A stretch of 6,011 nucleotides of DNA from Rhizobacter sp. (GTDB lineage Bacteria > Pseudomonadota > Gammaproteobacteria > Burkholderiales > Burkholderiaceae), in NCBI GenBank assembly GCA_014379885.1, contig JACMKW010000354.1, positions 1 through 6,011 on the forward strand. The letters run 5' to 3'. Positions 1-6,011 of the stretch are shown piece by piece. The notes beneath the pieces are model-generated. The model did not search any database, was not told the origin of the DNA, and saw nothing but the letters and a program-made list of their open reading frames with translations. The position numbers and the translations under genes were made by a program. Every line of letters starts with the position of its first letter. The stretch's first letter is position 1.

Positions 1-423
1 ATGGTGGTGGGTGGCTTTCTGGCGGCGCGGGCAGAGCGGCTGGAACGCATCATTGGTGCGTGCTTGCTGGGCGCAGCGGTGTTGTTGTGCCTGGTGGGCA
101 GCGGTTTGTTGCCGGGTTTGCTGGCCGCGGCGGTGGCCGCGGTGGCGGGTTTTGGCGCTGGTCTGGCCGGGCCGTCGCGCGACATGCTGATCAAGCAGGC
201 CTCGCCACCCGGAGCGACGGGCCGTGTATATGGAACCGTGTACTCGGGGCTCGATCTGGGTTTTGCCGTGGCCGCGCCGGTGTTCGGTGCCTTGCTCGAC
301 CGTGGCTCGCCCTCAAGCGTGTTCTACGGTGCGGCGCTCACGCTGGCACTCGGTGTGGCATCAGCCTCGTTGGTGGGAATGGGCGTTGCACAGCTTCGTG
401 GGGGCCGTAAAGTCGCTGCATGA
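1..423 (+). CDS. MFS transporter, C-terminal part (5' end outside window)
   Basis: This is the last ~140 residues of an inner-membrane major facilitator superfamily permease. Four hydrophobic segments are visible, at about residues 17-36, 37-57, 80-100 and 105-128 of the visible part. They fit the last transmembrane helices of a 12-helix MFS protein. A charged loop (GPSRDMLIKQ, about residues 57-66) lies between the second and third, and an 'LLDRGSPSSVFY' type turn precedes the last helix. MFS proteins are usually about 400 residues, so the ATG at position 1 is very probably an internal methionine and the true start lies upstream. The stop codon overlaps the start of the next gene (ATGA at 420-423), so the two are probably translated together. 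By context it may import or export the substrate or product of the downstream ThDP and RraA-family enzymes. Substrate is unknown. The MFS assignment is fairly firm, the subfamily is not. Confidence 0.8.
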   Translation: MVVGGFLAARAERLERIIGACLLGAAVLLCLVGSGLLPGLLAAAVAAVAGFGAGLAGPSRDMLIKQASPPGATGRVYGTVYSGLDLGFAVAAPVFGALLDRGSPSSVFYGAALTLALGVASASLVGMGVAQLRGGRKVAA

Positions 424-2144
424 CGACTGCTTCTTCGCGCATGGCCGGCCACGTGCTGGTCGAAGCCCTGATCGCGCAGGGTGTGGACACCGTGTTCGGC
501 GTGCCGGGCGAGAGCTACCTCGCCGTGCTCGACGGCTTCCACGAGCACCGCGAGCGCATCCGTTTCATCGCCTGCCGGCAAGAGGGCGGCGCGTCTTTCA
601 TGGCCGAGGCCCAGGGCAAGCTGAGCGGGCGTCCCGGGGTGTGTTTCGTGACACGTGGGCCCGGCGCCACCAACGCGAGCATCGGCCTGCACACGGCGTT
701 TCAAGACAGCACGCCGATGGTGTTGTTCATCGGCCAGGTGGCCAGCGACCAGCGGGACCGCGAGGCTTTTCAAGAGCTCGACTACCGGCAGATGTTCGGC
801 CCCGGCACGCTCGGCTTTGCCAAGTGGGTCGGTGAGGTGCAAGACGCCGATCGCCTGCCCGAATACGTGTCGAGGGCCTTTCACACTGCGATGCAAGGCC
901 GGCCCGGCCCGGTGGTGCTCGTGCTGCCCGAAGACATGCTCACGCGCTTCACCACCGCACCTGTGTTGCCGCGTGCCGAACCCGCGCACGCCTGGCCTGC
1001 GCCCGGTGCACTGCGCGAGGTGCGTGCCATGCTGTTGGCAGCGCAGCGCCCGTTCGTCATCGTGGGCGGCAGTGGCTGGGATGCCGCTGCCTGCGCCGCG
1101 ATGCAGCGATTTGCCGAAAACTGGCAGCTGCCGGTGGGCTGCGCCTTTCGTTTTCAAGACACCTTCGACAACAACCACCCGAACTACGCCGGTGACGTGG
1201 GCATCGGCCTCAACCCGAAGCTCGCCGAGCGCATCAAGCAGGCCGACCTGGTGCTGGCCATCGGGCCGCGCCTCGGTGAAATGACGACCAGCGGCTACAC
1301 GCTGCTGCAGCCACCGCGCCCGGCACAAAAGCTGATCCACATGCACGCTGGCGCTGAAGAGCTGGGCCGTGTGTATGCCGCCGATCTGCTGTTGCAGTCG
1401 TCGATGGCCGCAGCGGCCAAGGCGCTGGAAGGTTTGGCTGCGCCCACCCAATTGCCCTGGGGCGACTGGACGGCACAGGCCCACGCCGACTACGAAGCGA
1501 ACCTCGTGGCACCGCCCGTTGAACCACTCGACATGGCGGTCGTCATCAAGACCATTCAGCGCCTCGCACCCGCCGATACCGTCTACACCAATGGCGCCGG
1601 CAACTACGCCGGCTGGTTGCACCGCTACTGCCGCTATGCCGGCTTGCAGCGCCACGGCCGCACGCAGCTCGCGCCGACCTCGGGGGCCATGGGCTACGGC
1701 GTACCCGCAGCGGTGGCCGCGGCCTTGTTGTACCCGCAGCGCACCGTGGTCAACATCGCAGGTGATGGCGACTTCTTGATGACCGGCCAAGAGCTTGCCA
1801 CTGCCACCGGCTACGGCGCCAAGAAGCTGATCAGCGTGGTGGTCGACAACGGCACCTACGGCACCATCCGCATGCACCAGGAGCGCGAGTACCCGGGGCG
1901 TGTGAGTGGCAGCGATTTGTTCAACCCCGATTTCGCCGCGTTGGCACGCGCCTATGGCTGGCAGGCACGCAGCTTGAGCAACACGGCCGAATTCGAGCCG
2001 GCGTTCGCCGAAACGTTAAAGGCTCAACGGCCTGCACTGCTGCACCTGAAGCTCGATGCCGACGTGATCACCAGCCGCACCACGCTGAGCGCCATTCGCG
2101 AAGCCGCGACCCACAAACTCAACCACTCCATCAAGCCCACATGA
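420..2144 (+). CDS. Thiamine-diphosphate-dependent enzyme, acetolactate synthase-like (function unassigned)
   Basis: A full-length (574 aa) cytoplasmic ThDP enzyme of the pyruvate decarboxylase/acetolactate synthase superfamily. The N-terminal pyrimidine-binding domain (about 6-175) contains '[11 protein letters not shown]' (21-31) and the cofactor-activating glutamate E55 in '[12 protein letters not shown]'. A central nucleotide-fold-like domain (about 195-330) contains 'FVIVGGSGW'. The C-terminal diphosphate-binding domain (about 395-545) carries GDGD (448-451) and DN (476-477). D449 and N477 are the expected magnesium ligands, with D476 replacing the first Asn of the usual NN. FQE (117-119) and R284 resemble acetolactate synthase, but the lysine of the usual 'PKD' is E171 and the tryptophan of the 'RQW' region appears to be H486. 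It is therefore probably not IlvB, and no small regulatory subunit gene is adjacent. Expected chemistry is decarboxylation or carboligation of a 2-oxo acid. The start at 420 is chosen for the ATGA overlap with the permease stop. It overlaps the RraA-family gene the same way. Class is firm, substrate unknown. Confidence 0.92.
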   Translation: MTTASSRMAGHVLVEALIAQGVDTVFGVPGESYLAVLDGFHEHRERIRFIACRQEGGASFMAEAQGKLSGRPGVCFVTRGPGATNASIGLHTAFQDSTPMVLFIGQVASDQRDREAFQELDYRQMFGPGTLGFAKWVGEVQDADRLPEYVSRAFHTAMQGRPGPVVLVLPEDMLTRFTTAPVLPRAEPAHAWPAPGALREVRAMLLAAQRPFVIVGGSGWDAAACAAMQRFAENWQLPVGCAFRFQDTFDNNHPNYAGDVGIGLNPKLAERIKQADLVLAIGPRLGEMTTSGYTLLQPPRPAQKLIHMHAGAEELGRVYAADLLLQSSMAAAAKALEGLAAPTQLPWGDWTAQAHADYEANLVAPPVEPLDMAVVIKTIQRLAPADTVYTNGAGNYAGWLHRYCRYAGLQRHGRTQLAPTSGAMGYGVPAAVAAALLYPQRTVVNIAGDGDFLMTGQELATATGYGAKKLISVVVDNGTYGTIRMHQEREYPGRVSGSDLFNPDFAALARAYGWQARSLSNTAEFEPAFAETLKAQRPALLHLKLDADVITSRTTLSAIREAATHKLNHSIKPT

Positions 2145-2647
2145 GCTCTCCTGATTTCGCAACCTGCGACCTCTGCGACACCCACAAGAACAGCAGCGAC
2201 GGCAGCTTCCGTGTGCTGCCACCGGTGTTTCACGACTACGGCCAACGCAGCAAATTCGCCGGCCCGGTCACCACGGTCAAGTGTTTCGAAGACAACTCGC
2301 TGGTGAAGGCCGCGCTCGACACACCCGGCCTGGGCCGCGTGCTCGTCGTCGATGGGGGTGCCTCGCTGCGGCGTGCACTGGTGGGCGGCAACCTGGGCGC
2401 AGCCGGTGCCAAGAACGGCTGGGCCGGCATCGTGGTCGATGGCTGTGTGCGCGACAGTGCCGAGCTGGCCGCCTGTGACTTGGGCATCCGCGCGCTCGCG
2501 CTCATGCCGCTGCCCACCGACAAACGCAACGAAGGCCAGCGCGACGTGGCGGTGCAGATTCAAGGTGTTTGGGTGCGCCCGGGCGATTGGTTGTATGCCG
2601 ACGAAGACGGCATCGTGGTGAGCCAGTCAGCACTGGCAAGCGACTGA
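2141..2647 (+). CDS. rraA: RraA-family protein with complete aldolase/decarboxylase motif
   Basis: A 168-aa protein close in length to E. coli RraA (161 aa) and covering the whole fold. It has 'TVKCFEDN' (45-52), the '[14 protein letters not shown]' segment (67-80), '[16 protein letters not shown]' (94-109) and the C-terminal '[16 protein letters not shown]' (146-161). Pipelines usually call this family 'ribonuclease E activity regulator RraA', after the E. coli protein that binds and inhibits RNase E; older names include MenG. Here G83, R104, D105 and E108 complete the G-X20-R-D-X2-E/D motif. That motif is found in family members with 4-hydroxy-4-methyl-2-oxoglutarate aldolase and oxaloacetate decarboxylase activity and is absent from E. 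coli RraA. A metal-dependent lyase acting on a 2-oxo acid is thus at least as likely as RNase E control. The start overlaps the preceding stop as ATGA (2141-2144). No Shine-Dalgarno is visible upstream, so translation probably depends on coupling. There is no alternative ATG before residue 122. Family membership is firm; the in vivo role is inferred. Confidence 0.9.
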   Translation: MSSPDFATCDLCDTHKNSSDGSFRVLPPVFHDYGQRSKFAGPVTTVKCFEDNSLVKAALDTPGLGRVLVVDGGASLRRALVGGNLGAAGAKNGWAGIVVDGCVRDSAELAACDLGIRALALMPLPTDKRNEGQRDVAVQIQGVWVRPGDWLYADEDGIVVSQSALASD

Positions 2648-2665
2648 AACTGCGCGAGAAAGAAC

Positions 2666-3310
2666 ATGCCGGCACGCAGCCTGAGCGCCCCCACGGTGCT
2701 TCTCACCGGGTTTGATGCTTTCGGCGGCGCCCTTGTCAACCCGAGCTGGCTGGCCGCGCAGGCGTTGCATGGCCGCCAAATCGCCGGGCACCGGGTGGTG
2801 GCGGCTCGGCTGCCCACCGTGTTCGACCTTTCATTGCATTCGCTTGATGCCTTGCTGGCGGCGCATGCACCGGCTCTTGTGGTGTGTGTGGGTTTGGCCA
2901 GCGGGCGCCAGGCCTTGTCGTTGGAGCGGGTGGCGATCAACATCAACGACGCCAACCTGGCCGACAACCAGGGCGCCCAGCCCGTCGACACGCCGGTGGT
3001 GCCCCAGGGGCCCACCGCCTACTTCAGCAGCTTGCCGCTGAAAGCCATGCTGCTCGCGCTGCGCCGCCATGGCTTGCCGGCCGAGCTTTCGCAAAGTGCA
3101 GGCACCTTCGTTTGCAACCACGTCTTTTACGGGCTGATGCACGCGTTGGCCACGCAACCCGCCCTGCGCGGCACACGCGGTGGTTTTGTGCACGTGCCCG
3201 ACCTGCCCGTGCTGGCACTGCCCGATCTGGTGGGCGGTTTGCACCTGTTGCTGGAGACCGCGCTCACCACGGAGGGTGATGCGCGCTTTGCCGCGGGCTC
3301 GGTGTCCTGA
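2666..3310 (+). CDS. pcp: Pyroglutamyl-peptidase I
   Basis: A cytosolic cysteine peptidase (MEROPS family C15) that removes N-terminal pyroglutamate (5-oxoproline) from peptides. The 214-aa length is normal for the family. The N-terminal 'VLLTGFDAFGGALVNPS' (11-27) is the typical opening strand and loop. The glutamate-site region is 'GLASGRQALSLERVAIN' (76-92) with E87. The cysteine-site region is 'LSQSAGTFVCNHVFYG' (141-156) with nucleophile C150, and 'GFVHVPDLP' supplies H176. The E-to-C spacing (63 residues) equals that of the Bacillus enzymes and the C-to-H spacing is two longer, so a complete Glu-Cys-His triad is present. Position 79 is Ser where Gly is common, probably harmless. The start is ATG 2666, 18 bases after the RraA-family stop, preceded by a purine-rich stretch (about 2656-2664) that may serve as a weak Shine-Dalgarno. 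Spacing suggests cotranscription with the upstream genes, though no functional link to them is obvious. Confidence 0.93.
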   Translation: MPARSLSAPTVLLTGFDAFGGALVNPSWLAAQALHGRQIAGHRVVAARLPTVFDLSLHSLDALLAAHAPALVVCVGLASGRQALSLERVAININDANLADNQGAQPVDTPVVPQGPTAYFSSLPLKAMLLALRRHGLPAELSQSAGTFVCNHVFYGLMHALATQPALRGTRGGFVHVPDLPVLALPDLVGGLHLLLETALTTEGDARFAAGSVS

Positions 3311-3410
3311 GTCATTTTCCGCATTTCACCGCTTCAGCCAGCAACGCGGCGGCCGATATGACAAGCACAGCCCTCGACAAGGGCGGCCCACTCATTTCGG
3401 AGAGAACTTC
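3311..3410 (+). other. Intergenic leader between pcp and chemotaxis receptor gene
   Basis: A 100-base gap holding the sigma-28-like element listed separately, a small perfect hairpin (GCCCT 3370-3374 pairing with AGGGC 3380-3384, 5-base loop) and the ribosome binding site GGAGAG (3399-3404), six bases before the ATG at 3411. The hairpin has no following T-run, so I do not call it a terminator. No strong rho-independent terminator for pcp is visible. Confidence 0.5.
3333..3359 (+). promoter_or_regulatory. Candidate sigma-28 (FliA) promoter for the chemotaxis receptor
   Basis: GCCGATAT at 3352-3359 matches seven of eight bases of the flagellar sigma factor -10 consensus GCCGATAA. It lies about 50 bases upstream of the receptor start codon, a reasonable leader length. 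The -35 region at the expected spacing (3333-3340, TTCAGCCA) is a poor match to TAAAGTTT. The element is therefore a candidate supported mainly by the -10 and by the fact that receptor genes are commonly in the flagellar regulon. Confidence 0.4.
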
Positions 3411-4967
3411 ATGGCATGGTTTGAACGGCTCAAGCTTTCATATCGGCTGGTCGCCGCATTTGGCGTGGCAATTGTCTTGACCGTCGTGCTCGGCGGTGTG
3501 GCCTTCCTCCAGCTGCGGCAGGTCAATTCGGCCGCCAACGACCTGCAGACCCGCTGGATGCCAGCCGTGCGCGCGGCGCTGGAGTGGCGCAGCGACTTGC
3601 AGTCCATCCGCCTGAGCACCTTGCAGCATGCCATGGCCGCCAACGAGCGCGAGAAACGCCGCCATGGCAATGCAGTGGCCGCCGCCACCGAGCAGTATCA
3701 AAAGCACGAGGCTGAATTCCTGGCCCTGGTCACGCTCGAAGAGCAGCGCAAGCTGATGGGAGAGATCCGCACGCTCAACGAGGCGTTTGCCACGGTAACC
3801 AAGCAGGTGCTCGAGGTGTCCAGCAAAGAGGGCACTGAAGCGGCCATTGCGCTGCAGAACGCCGAGGCCCGGCCGCGGGCGCAGCAGATCGAAGGGCGCA
3901 TGGATCGCCTGGTCGAGCTCAGCGTCCAGGGTGGTAATGAAGCCGGTGCCGGCAGCCAGAAAACCTACGACATCGGCCGTGCCGTGCTGTTGGGTGGCGT
4001 GGTCTTGTCGGTCTTGCTCGGTTTGGGCCTGGCAACCGCCATCACGCGCTCCATCCTGCGCCAGTTAGGTGGTGACCCGGCTTATGCCGCGGCTGTGGTG
4101 GAGCGGGTGGCCTCGGGTGACCTGACGGTGAAGATCACAACGCGCAAGAACGACACCACCAGCCTCCTGGCGAGCATGCAGCGCATGGTGCACAACTTGT
4201 CGGGCATTGTCTCTGGCGTGCGGGTGGGCGCCGAGTCGATCTCGACCGCATCGTCCGAGGTGGCCAGCGGCAATCTTGATCTCTCGTCACGCACCGAAAA
4301 CCAGGCCGCAAACGTGCAGCAGACCGCTGCCACGCTGCACCAGTTGTCGAGCACGGTGCGGCACAACGCTGACTCGTCACGCGCTGCCACCGCCATGGCG
4401 GCGGGTGCCTCCGAGGTAGCCGAAAAGGGCGGCGCTGTGGTCAGCGAGGTGGTGCAGCAGATGGAGCAGATCACCACCGCCTCCAAACGCATCGGCGAAA
4501 TCATCGGCGTGATCGACGGCATCGCCTTCCAGACCAACATCCTCGCGCTCAACGCGGCAGTGGAAGCGGCGCGCGCCGGCGAGCAAGGCCGCGGTTTCGC
4601 GGTGGTGGCCGCCGAAGTGCGCAGCCTGGCCCAGCGTTCGGCCGCTGCTGCCAAAGAAATCAAGGTGCTCATTCGCAACAGCGAAGAGCGTGTGGAAGCG
4701 GGCTCGACGCTGGCCAACGATGCCGGCCGCATCATGCAAGAGGTGGTTGCTTCAGTGCGCGAGGTCTCGGGCACGATCAAGGCAATTGCCGAAGCGACGG
4801 TAGAGCAGTCCGCCGGCCTGGAGCAGGTGAATCAATCGGTCACGCAGATGGACACCGCCACGCAGCACAACGCGGCGTTGGTCGAAGAATCTTCAGCTGC
4901 GGCAGAGAGCCTCAAGCAGCAGGCCAGGGCGCTGACGCAGGCGGTCAGCGTGTTCAAGCTGGGCTGA
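3411..4967 (+). CDS. Methyl-accepting chemotaxis protein
   Basis: A complete 518-aa inner-membrane chemoreceptor that passes ligand signals to CheW/CheA. TM1 is at about residues 13-33. A mostly helical periplasmic domain of about 155 residues (34-189) fits the four-helix-bundle ligand-binding type. TM2 is at 191-211, followed by a HAMP linker (about 212-265, with 'RQLGGDPAYAA' and 'ERVASGDLTVKI'), then the long cytoplasmic coiled coil. The signalling hairpin tip is canonical: 'IAFQTNILALNAAVEAARAG' starts at residue 371 and 'GRGFAVVAAEVRSLAQ' follows. The protein ends in 'VSVFKLG' and lacks an NWETF-type pentapeptide, so it has no CheR/CheB tether. The start at 3411 is chosen over upstream in-frame GTG codons, which would run into pcp. 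It has a good Shine-Dalgarno (GGAGAG, 3399-3404) and gives a normal short cytoplasmic N-terminus (MAWFERLKLSYR). A FliA-like promoter lies upstream. The ligand cannot be predicted from this sequence. Confidence 0.95.
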   Translation: MAWFERLKLSYRLVAAFGVAIVLTVVLGGVAFLQLRQVNSAANDLQTRWMPAVRAALEWRSDLQSIRLSTLQHAMAANEREKRRHGNAVAAATEQYQKHEAEFLALVTLEEQRKLMGEIRTLNEAFATVTKQVLEVSSKEGTEAAIALQNAEARPRAQQIEGRMDRLVELSVQGGNEAGAGSQKTYDIGRAVLLGGVVLSVLLGLGLATAITRSILRQLGGDPAYAAAVVERVASGDLTVKITTRKNDTTSLLASMQRMVHNLSGIVSGVRVGAESISTASSEVASGNLDLSSRTENQAANVQQTAATLHQLSSTVRHNADSSRAATAMAAGASEVAEKGGAVVSEVVQQMEQITTASKRIGEIIGVIDGIAFQTNILALNAAVEAARAGEQGRGFAVVAAEVRSLAQRSAAAAKEIKVLIRNSEERVEAGSTLANDAGRIMQEVVASVREVSGTIKAIAEATVEQSAGLEQVNQSVTQMDTATQHNAALVEESSAAAESLKQQARALTQAVSVFKLG

Positions 4968-4976
4968 TTGAAGGGA

Positions 4977-5693
4977 CTAGAGGGGCAGCACTTCCAGCAA
5001 GCGGTCCAGCCCGCCTGCGTTGATGGCCACCATGGCCTGCTCGCGCACCTTGGGCTTGGCGTGATAGGCCACGCTCAGGCCCGCTTCGCCCATCATCGGC
5101 AAATCGTTGGCGCCGTCACCCATGGCGATGGCCTGCTCGGGTGTAGCGCCAATCTGTGCGCAGGTGGCGAGGAACATGCGTCGCTTTTCTTCGCCGTCGC
5201 AGATGTCGCCCCAGGGCTGGTCGACCATGCGGCCGGTGAGGGCGCCGTTTGAAACCTCGAGCACGTTGCTTCGGCTTTCATCCAACCCGAGCTGCGCGCA
5301 AATGCGGTCGGTGAAGAAGGTGAAGCCACCCGAAACCAGCAACACCTTCAGGCCCGCAGCCTTGCAGGCGGCAACCAGCTCCGCAGCGCCGGGATTGAGC
5401 TGCAGGCGTTCGGTGTAGACCTGCTCCATATCAGCTACCGCCACCCCGCGCAGCAGGGCCACGCGCTGTCGCAGGCTGTCCTTGTAGTCGGCGATTTCGC
5501 CGCGCATCGCGGCTTCTCTGATGGCCGCGACTTCGGCCTTGCGCCCGGCCGCGTCGGCAATCTCGTCCACGCACTCGATGTTGATCAGCGTCGAGTCCAT
5601 GTCGAAGGCGATCAGCTTGAAGGAGGCAAGGGACAGCGGCGGCGCGAAGCGCTGCACCACCAGTCCTGGCGAGATTTCAACAGATTGGGTCAT
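4977..5693 (-). CDS. serB: Phosphoserine phosphatase
   Basis: Catalyses the last step of L-serine synthesis, hydrolysis of O-phospho-L-serine, in the cytoplasm. It is a HAD-superfamily enzyme of 238 aa. Motif I is 'FDMDSTLI' with nucleophile D31 and acid/base D33. E40 and R64 (in 'AAMRGEI') match substrate-contact residues of the family. Motif II is 'LLVSGGF' with S121, motif III is K170 in 'GEEKRRMF', and motif IV is 'GDGANDLPM' (191-199) with D192 and D196 binding magnesium. All catalytic residues are present. E. coli SerB is longer (322 aa) because of an N-terminal domain; this protein has only ~25 residues before the core, a compact form I associate with betaproteobacteria. The ATG start (5693-5691) has no clear Shine-Dalgarno, but no better start keeps the N-terminal strand. 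mfd lies upstream on the same strand, separated by 81 bases with a hairpin. The receptor gene ends 9 bases away, convergently. Confidence 0.96.
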   Translation of the reverse strand: MTQSVEISPGLVVQRFAPPLSLASFKLIAFDMDSTLINIECVDEIADAAGRKAEVAAIREAAMRGEIADYKDSLRQRVALLRGVAVADMEQVYTERLQLNPGAAELVAACKAAGLKVLLVSGGFTFFTDRICAQLGLDESRSNVLEVSNGALTGRMVDQPWGDICDGEEKRRMFLATCAQIGATPEQAIAMGDGANDLPMMGEAGLSVAYHAKPKVREQAMVAINAGGLDRLLEVLPL

Positions 5694-5711
5694 GGAAGCA
5701 GGATTCTAGGT

Positions 5712-5746
5712 AAAAAGTGCTTGTAGCCCGCACGGGGCGGGCGCAC
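5712..5746 (-). terminator. Possible rho-independent terminator downstream of mfd (or attenuator before serB)
   Basis: Read on the minus strand, GTGC plus GCCCGC (5746-5737), a CCCGT loop, GCGGGC (5731-5726), an unpaired TACAA (5725-5721) and GCAC (5720-5717) form a 6+4 bp hairpin with one 5-base bulge. It is followed at once by TTTTT (5716-5712). The T-run lies only on the minus-strand exit side, the correct orientation for terminating mfd transcripts. The serB start codon is about 20 bases further on, so the structure could reduce rather than abolish read-through. The bulge weakens the call. Confidence 0.5.
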
Positions 5747-5761
5747 ATAGCTATCAAAAAA
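5712..5761. repeat. Candidate dispersed intergenic hairpin repeat (Comamonadaceae-type)
   Basis: This 50-base block is bounded by an A5 run (5712-5716) and an A6 run (5756-5761) on the plus strand. It contains the GCCCGC/GCGGGC hairpin, the outer GTGC/GCAC pair and the 8-base palindrome ATAGCTAT (5747-5754). Its architecture, with GCTTGTAGC on one side and GCGCA...AGCTATCAAAA on the other, resembles short intergenic elements I remember as common in Comamonadaceae genomes. Only one copy is present here, so repetition cannot be shown from this window. Confidence 0.45.
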
Positions 5762-5774
5762 GGAGCAAGACGCC

Positions 5775-6011
5775 TCATGCCGGTTGCGCCACCTTCGGTT
5801 GCCCAAGCGAACGCAGCACATCGCGCACCAGTTGCGCCCGGTCCTTGGGCTCTTTCAGTTCGCGTTCGATGCGCAGCTTCTCGTTGCCAGCCAGCTTGAT
5901 GTGCTTGTTCTTCTGCACCAGCTCGATGATGCGAATCGCCTCGAACGGCGGGTTGGGCGCGAAGGCGATGGTCGTGACGCTGTCGCCGGCATCGATCTTG
6001 GCCACGCCGTA
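5775..6011 (-). CDS. mfd: Transcription-repair coupling factor Mfd, C-terminal end (partial)
   Basis: Only the last 78 residues are in the window; the frame stays open to the edge, beginning YGVAKIDAGD. The segment has a beta-strand stretch 'VTTIAFAPNPPFEA', then 'RIIELVQKNKHIKLAGNEKL', then 'EPKDRAQLVRDVLRSLGQP' before the stop. I recognise this as the C-terminal domain (D7) of betaproteobacterial Mfd. Mfd is the ~1,150-residue ATPase that removes stalled RNA polymerase from damaged DNA and recruits UvrA; its C-terminal domain packs on the UvrA-binding module to restrain it. A GTG at 6005-6003 is an ordinary internal valine, not a start. serB follows on the same strand after 81 bases containing a hairpin. 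Because the catalytic part is not visible, the identification rests on the C-terminal sequence and the serB neighbour. Confidence 0.85.
   Translation of the reverse strand, partial: YGVAKIDAGDSVTTIAFAPNPPFEAIRIIELVQKNKHIKLAGNEKLRIERELKEPKDRAQLVRDVLRSLGQPKVAQPA

Noticed and set aside
1..3. ATG at the window start as the true start of the permease
   Set aside because: A 140-aa protein with four helices is too short for the MFS fold; the sequence starts in a mid-protein loop, so the gene is cut by the window edge.
324..1877. A 517-codon open frame on the minus strand, antisense to the ThDP enzyme gene
   Set aside because: It lies within an obvious conserved enzyme gene, its translation is rich in H, R, G and A with no recognisable domain, and long antisense frames are expected in high-GC coding DNA with third-position G/C bias.
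2024..2563. A 179-codon minus-strand frame opposite the RraA-family gene
   Set aside because: Shadow of the plus-strand gene: low-complexity translation, no domain, no ribosome binding site.
3370..3384. Hairpin GCCCT/AGGGC as a terminator for pcp
   Set aside because: Only five base pairs and no T-run follows; kept only as a leader structure.
3180..3410. In-frame N-terminal extension of the chemotaxis receptor from a GTG inside pcp
   Set aside because: The extension is Cys/Trp/Arg-rich shadow sequence of pcp with no receptor similarity; ATG 3411 has a good Shine-Dalgarno and gives a standard receptor N-terminus.
4082..4780. A 232-codon minus-strand frame opposite the receptor signalling domain
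   Set aside because: It mirrors the highly conserved cytoplasmic coiled coil on the other strand and has no independent features.
5717..5760. Small open frame on the plus strand across the mfd-serB gap (5717-5899)
   Set aside because: It runs antisense into mfd, starts within the hairpin block, lacks a Shine-Dalgarno and has no recognisable product.

Overview
The window is high-GC, densely packed bacterial DNA. Gene content, the compact serB, the mfd-serB adjacency and the style of the chemotaxis receptor point to a betaproteobacterium of the order Burkholderiales. Comamonadaceae is the most likely family. This assignment rests on recognising protein families, not on a database search.

Layout: (1) Positions 1-3310, plus strand, hold a tight run of four genes: the C-terminal end of an MFS transporter, a thiamine-diphosphate (ThDP) enzyme of the acetolactate synthase-like superfamily, an RraA/HMG-aldolase family protein, and pyroglutamyl-peptidase I (pcp). 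The first three are joined by 4-base ATGA stop/start overlaps and pcp follows after 18 bases, so they look like one operon. (2) Positions 3311-3410 are an intergenic gap with a sigma-28 (FliA)-like -10 element, a small hairpin and a good Shine-Dalgarno sequence. (3) Positions 3411-4967, plus strand, encode a complete methyl-accepting chemotaxis protein. (4) Positions 4977-5693, minus strand, encode phosphoserine phosphatase (serB), convergent with the receptor gene and only 9 bases from it. (5) Positions 5694-5774 hold a hairpin that looks both like a terminator for the gene upstream and like a short dispersed intergenic repeat. (6) Positions 5775-6011, minus strand, encode the C-terminal end of the transcription-repair coupling factor Mfd, cut by the window edge.

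How the genes may work together: the transporter, ThDP enzyme and RraA-family protein could form a small uptake and 2-oxo-acid processing pathway. The RraA-family member keeps the full metal-binding motif G-X20-R-D-X2-E, which is linked to aldolase and oxaloacetate decarboxylase activity and which E. coli RraA lacks. The ThDP enzyme differs from true acetolactate synthase at several diagnostic positions. The substrate cannot be read from the sequence. The receptor, serB and mfd are ordinary housekeeping or motility genes. The points most worth following up are the unassigned three-gene cassette and the mfd-serB intergenic hairpin. I see no mobile element, CRISPR array or RNA gene.
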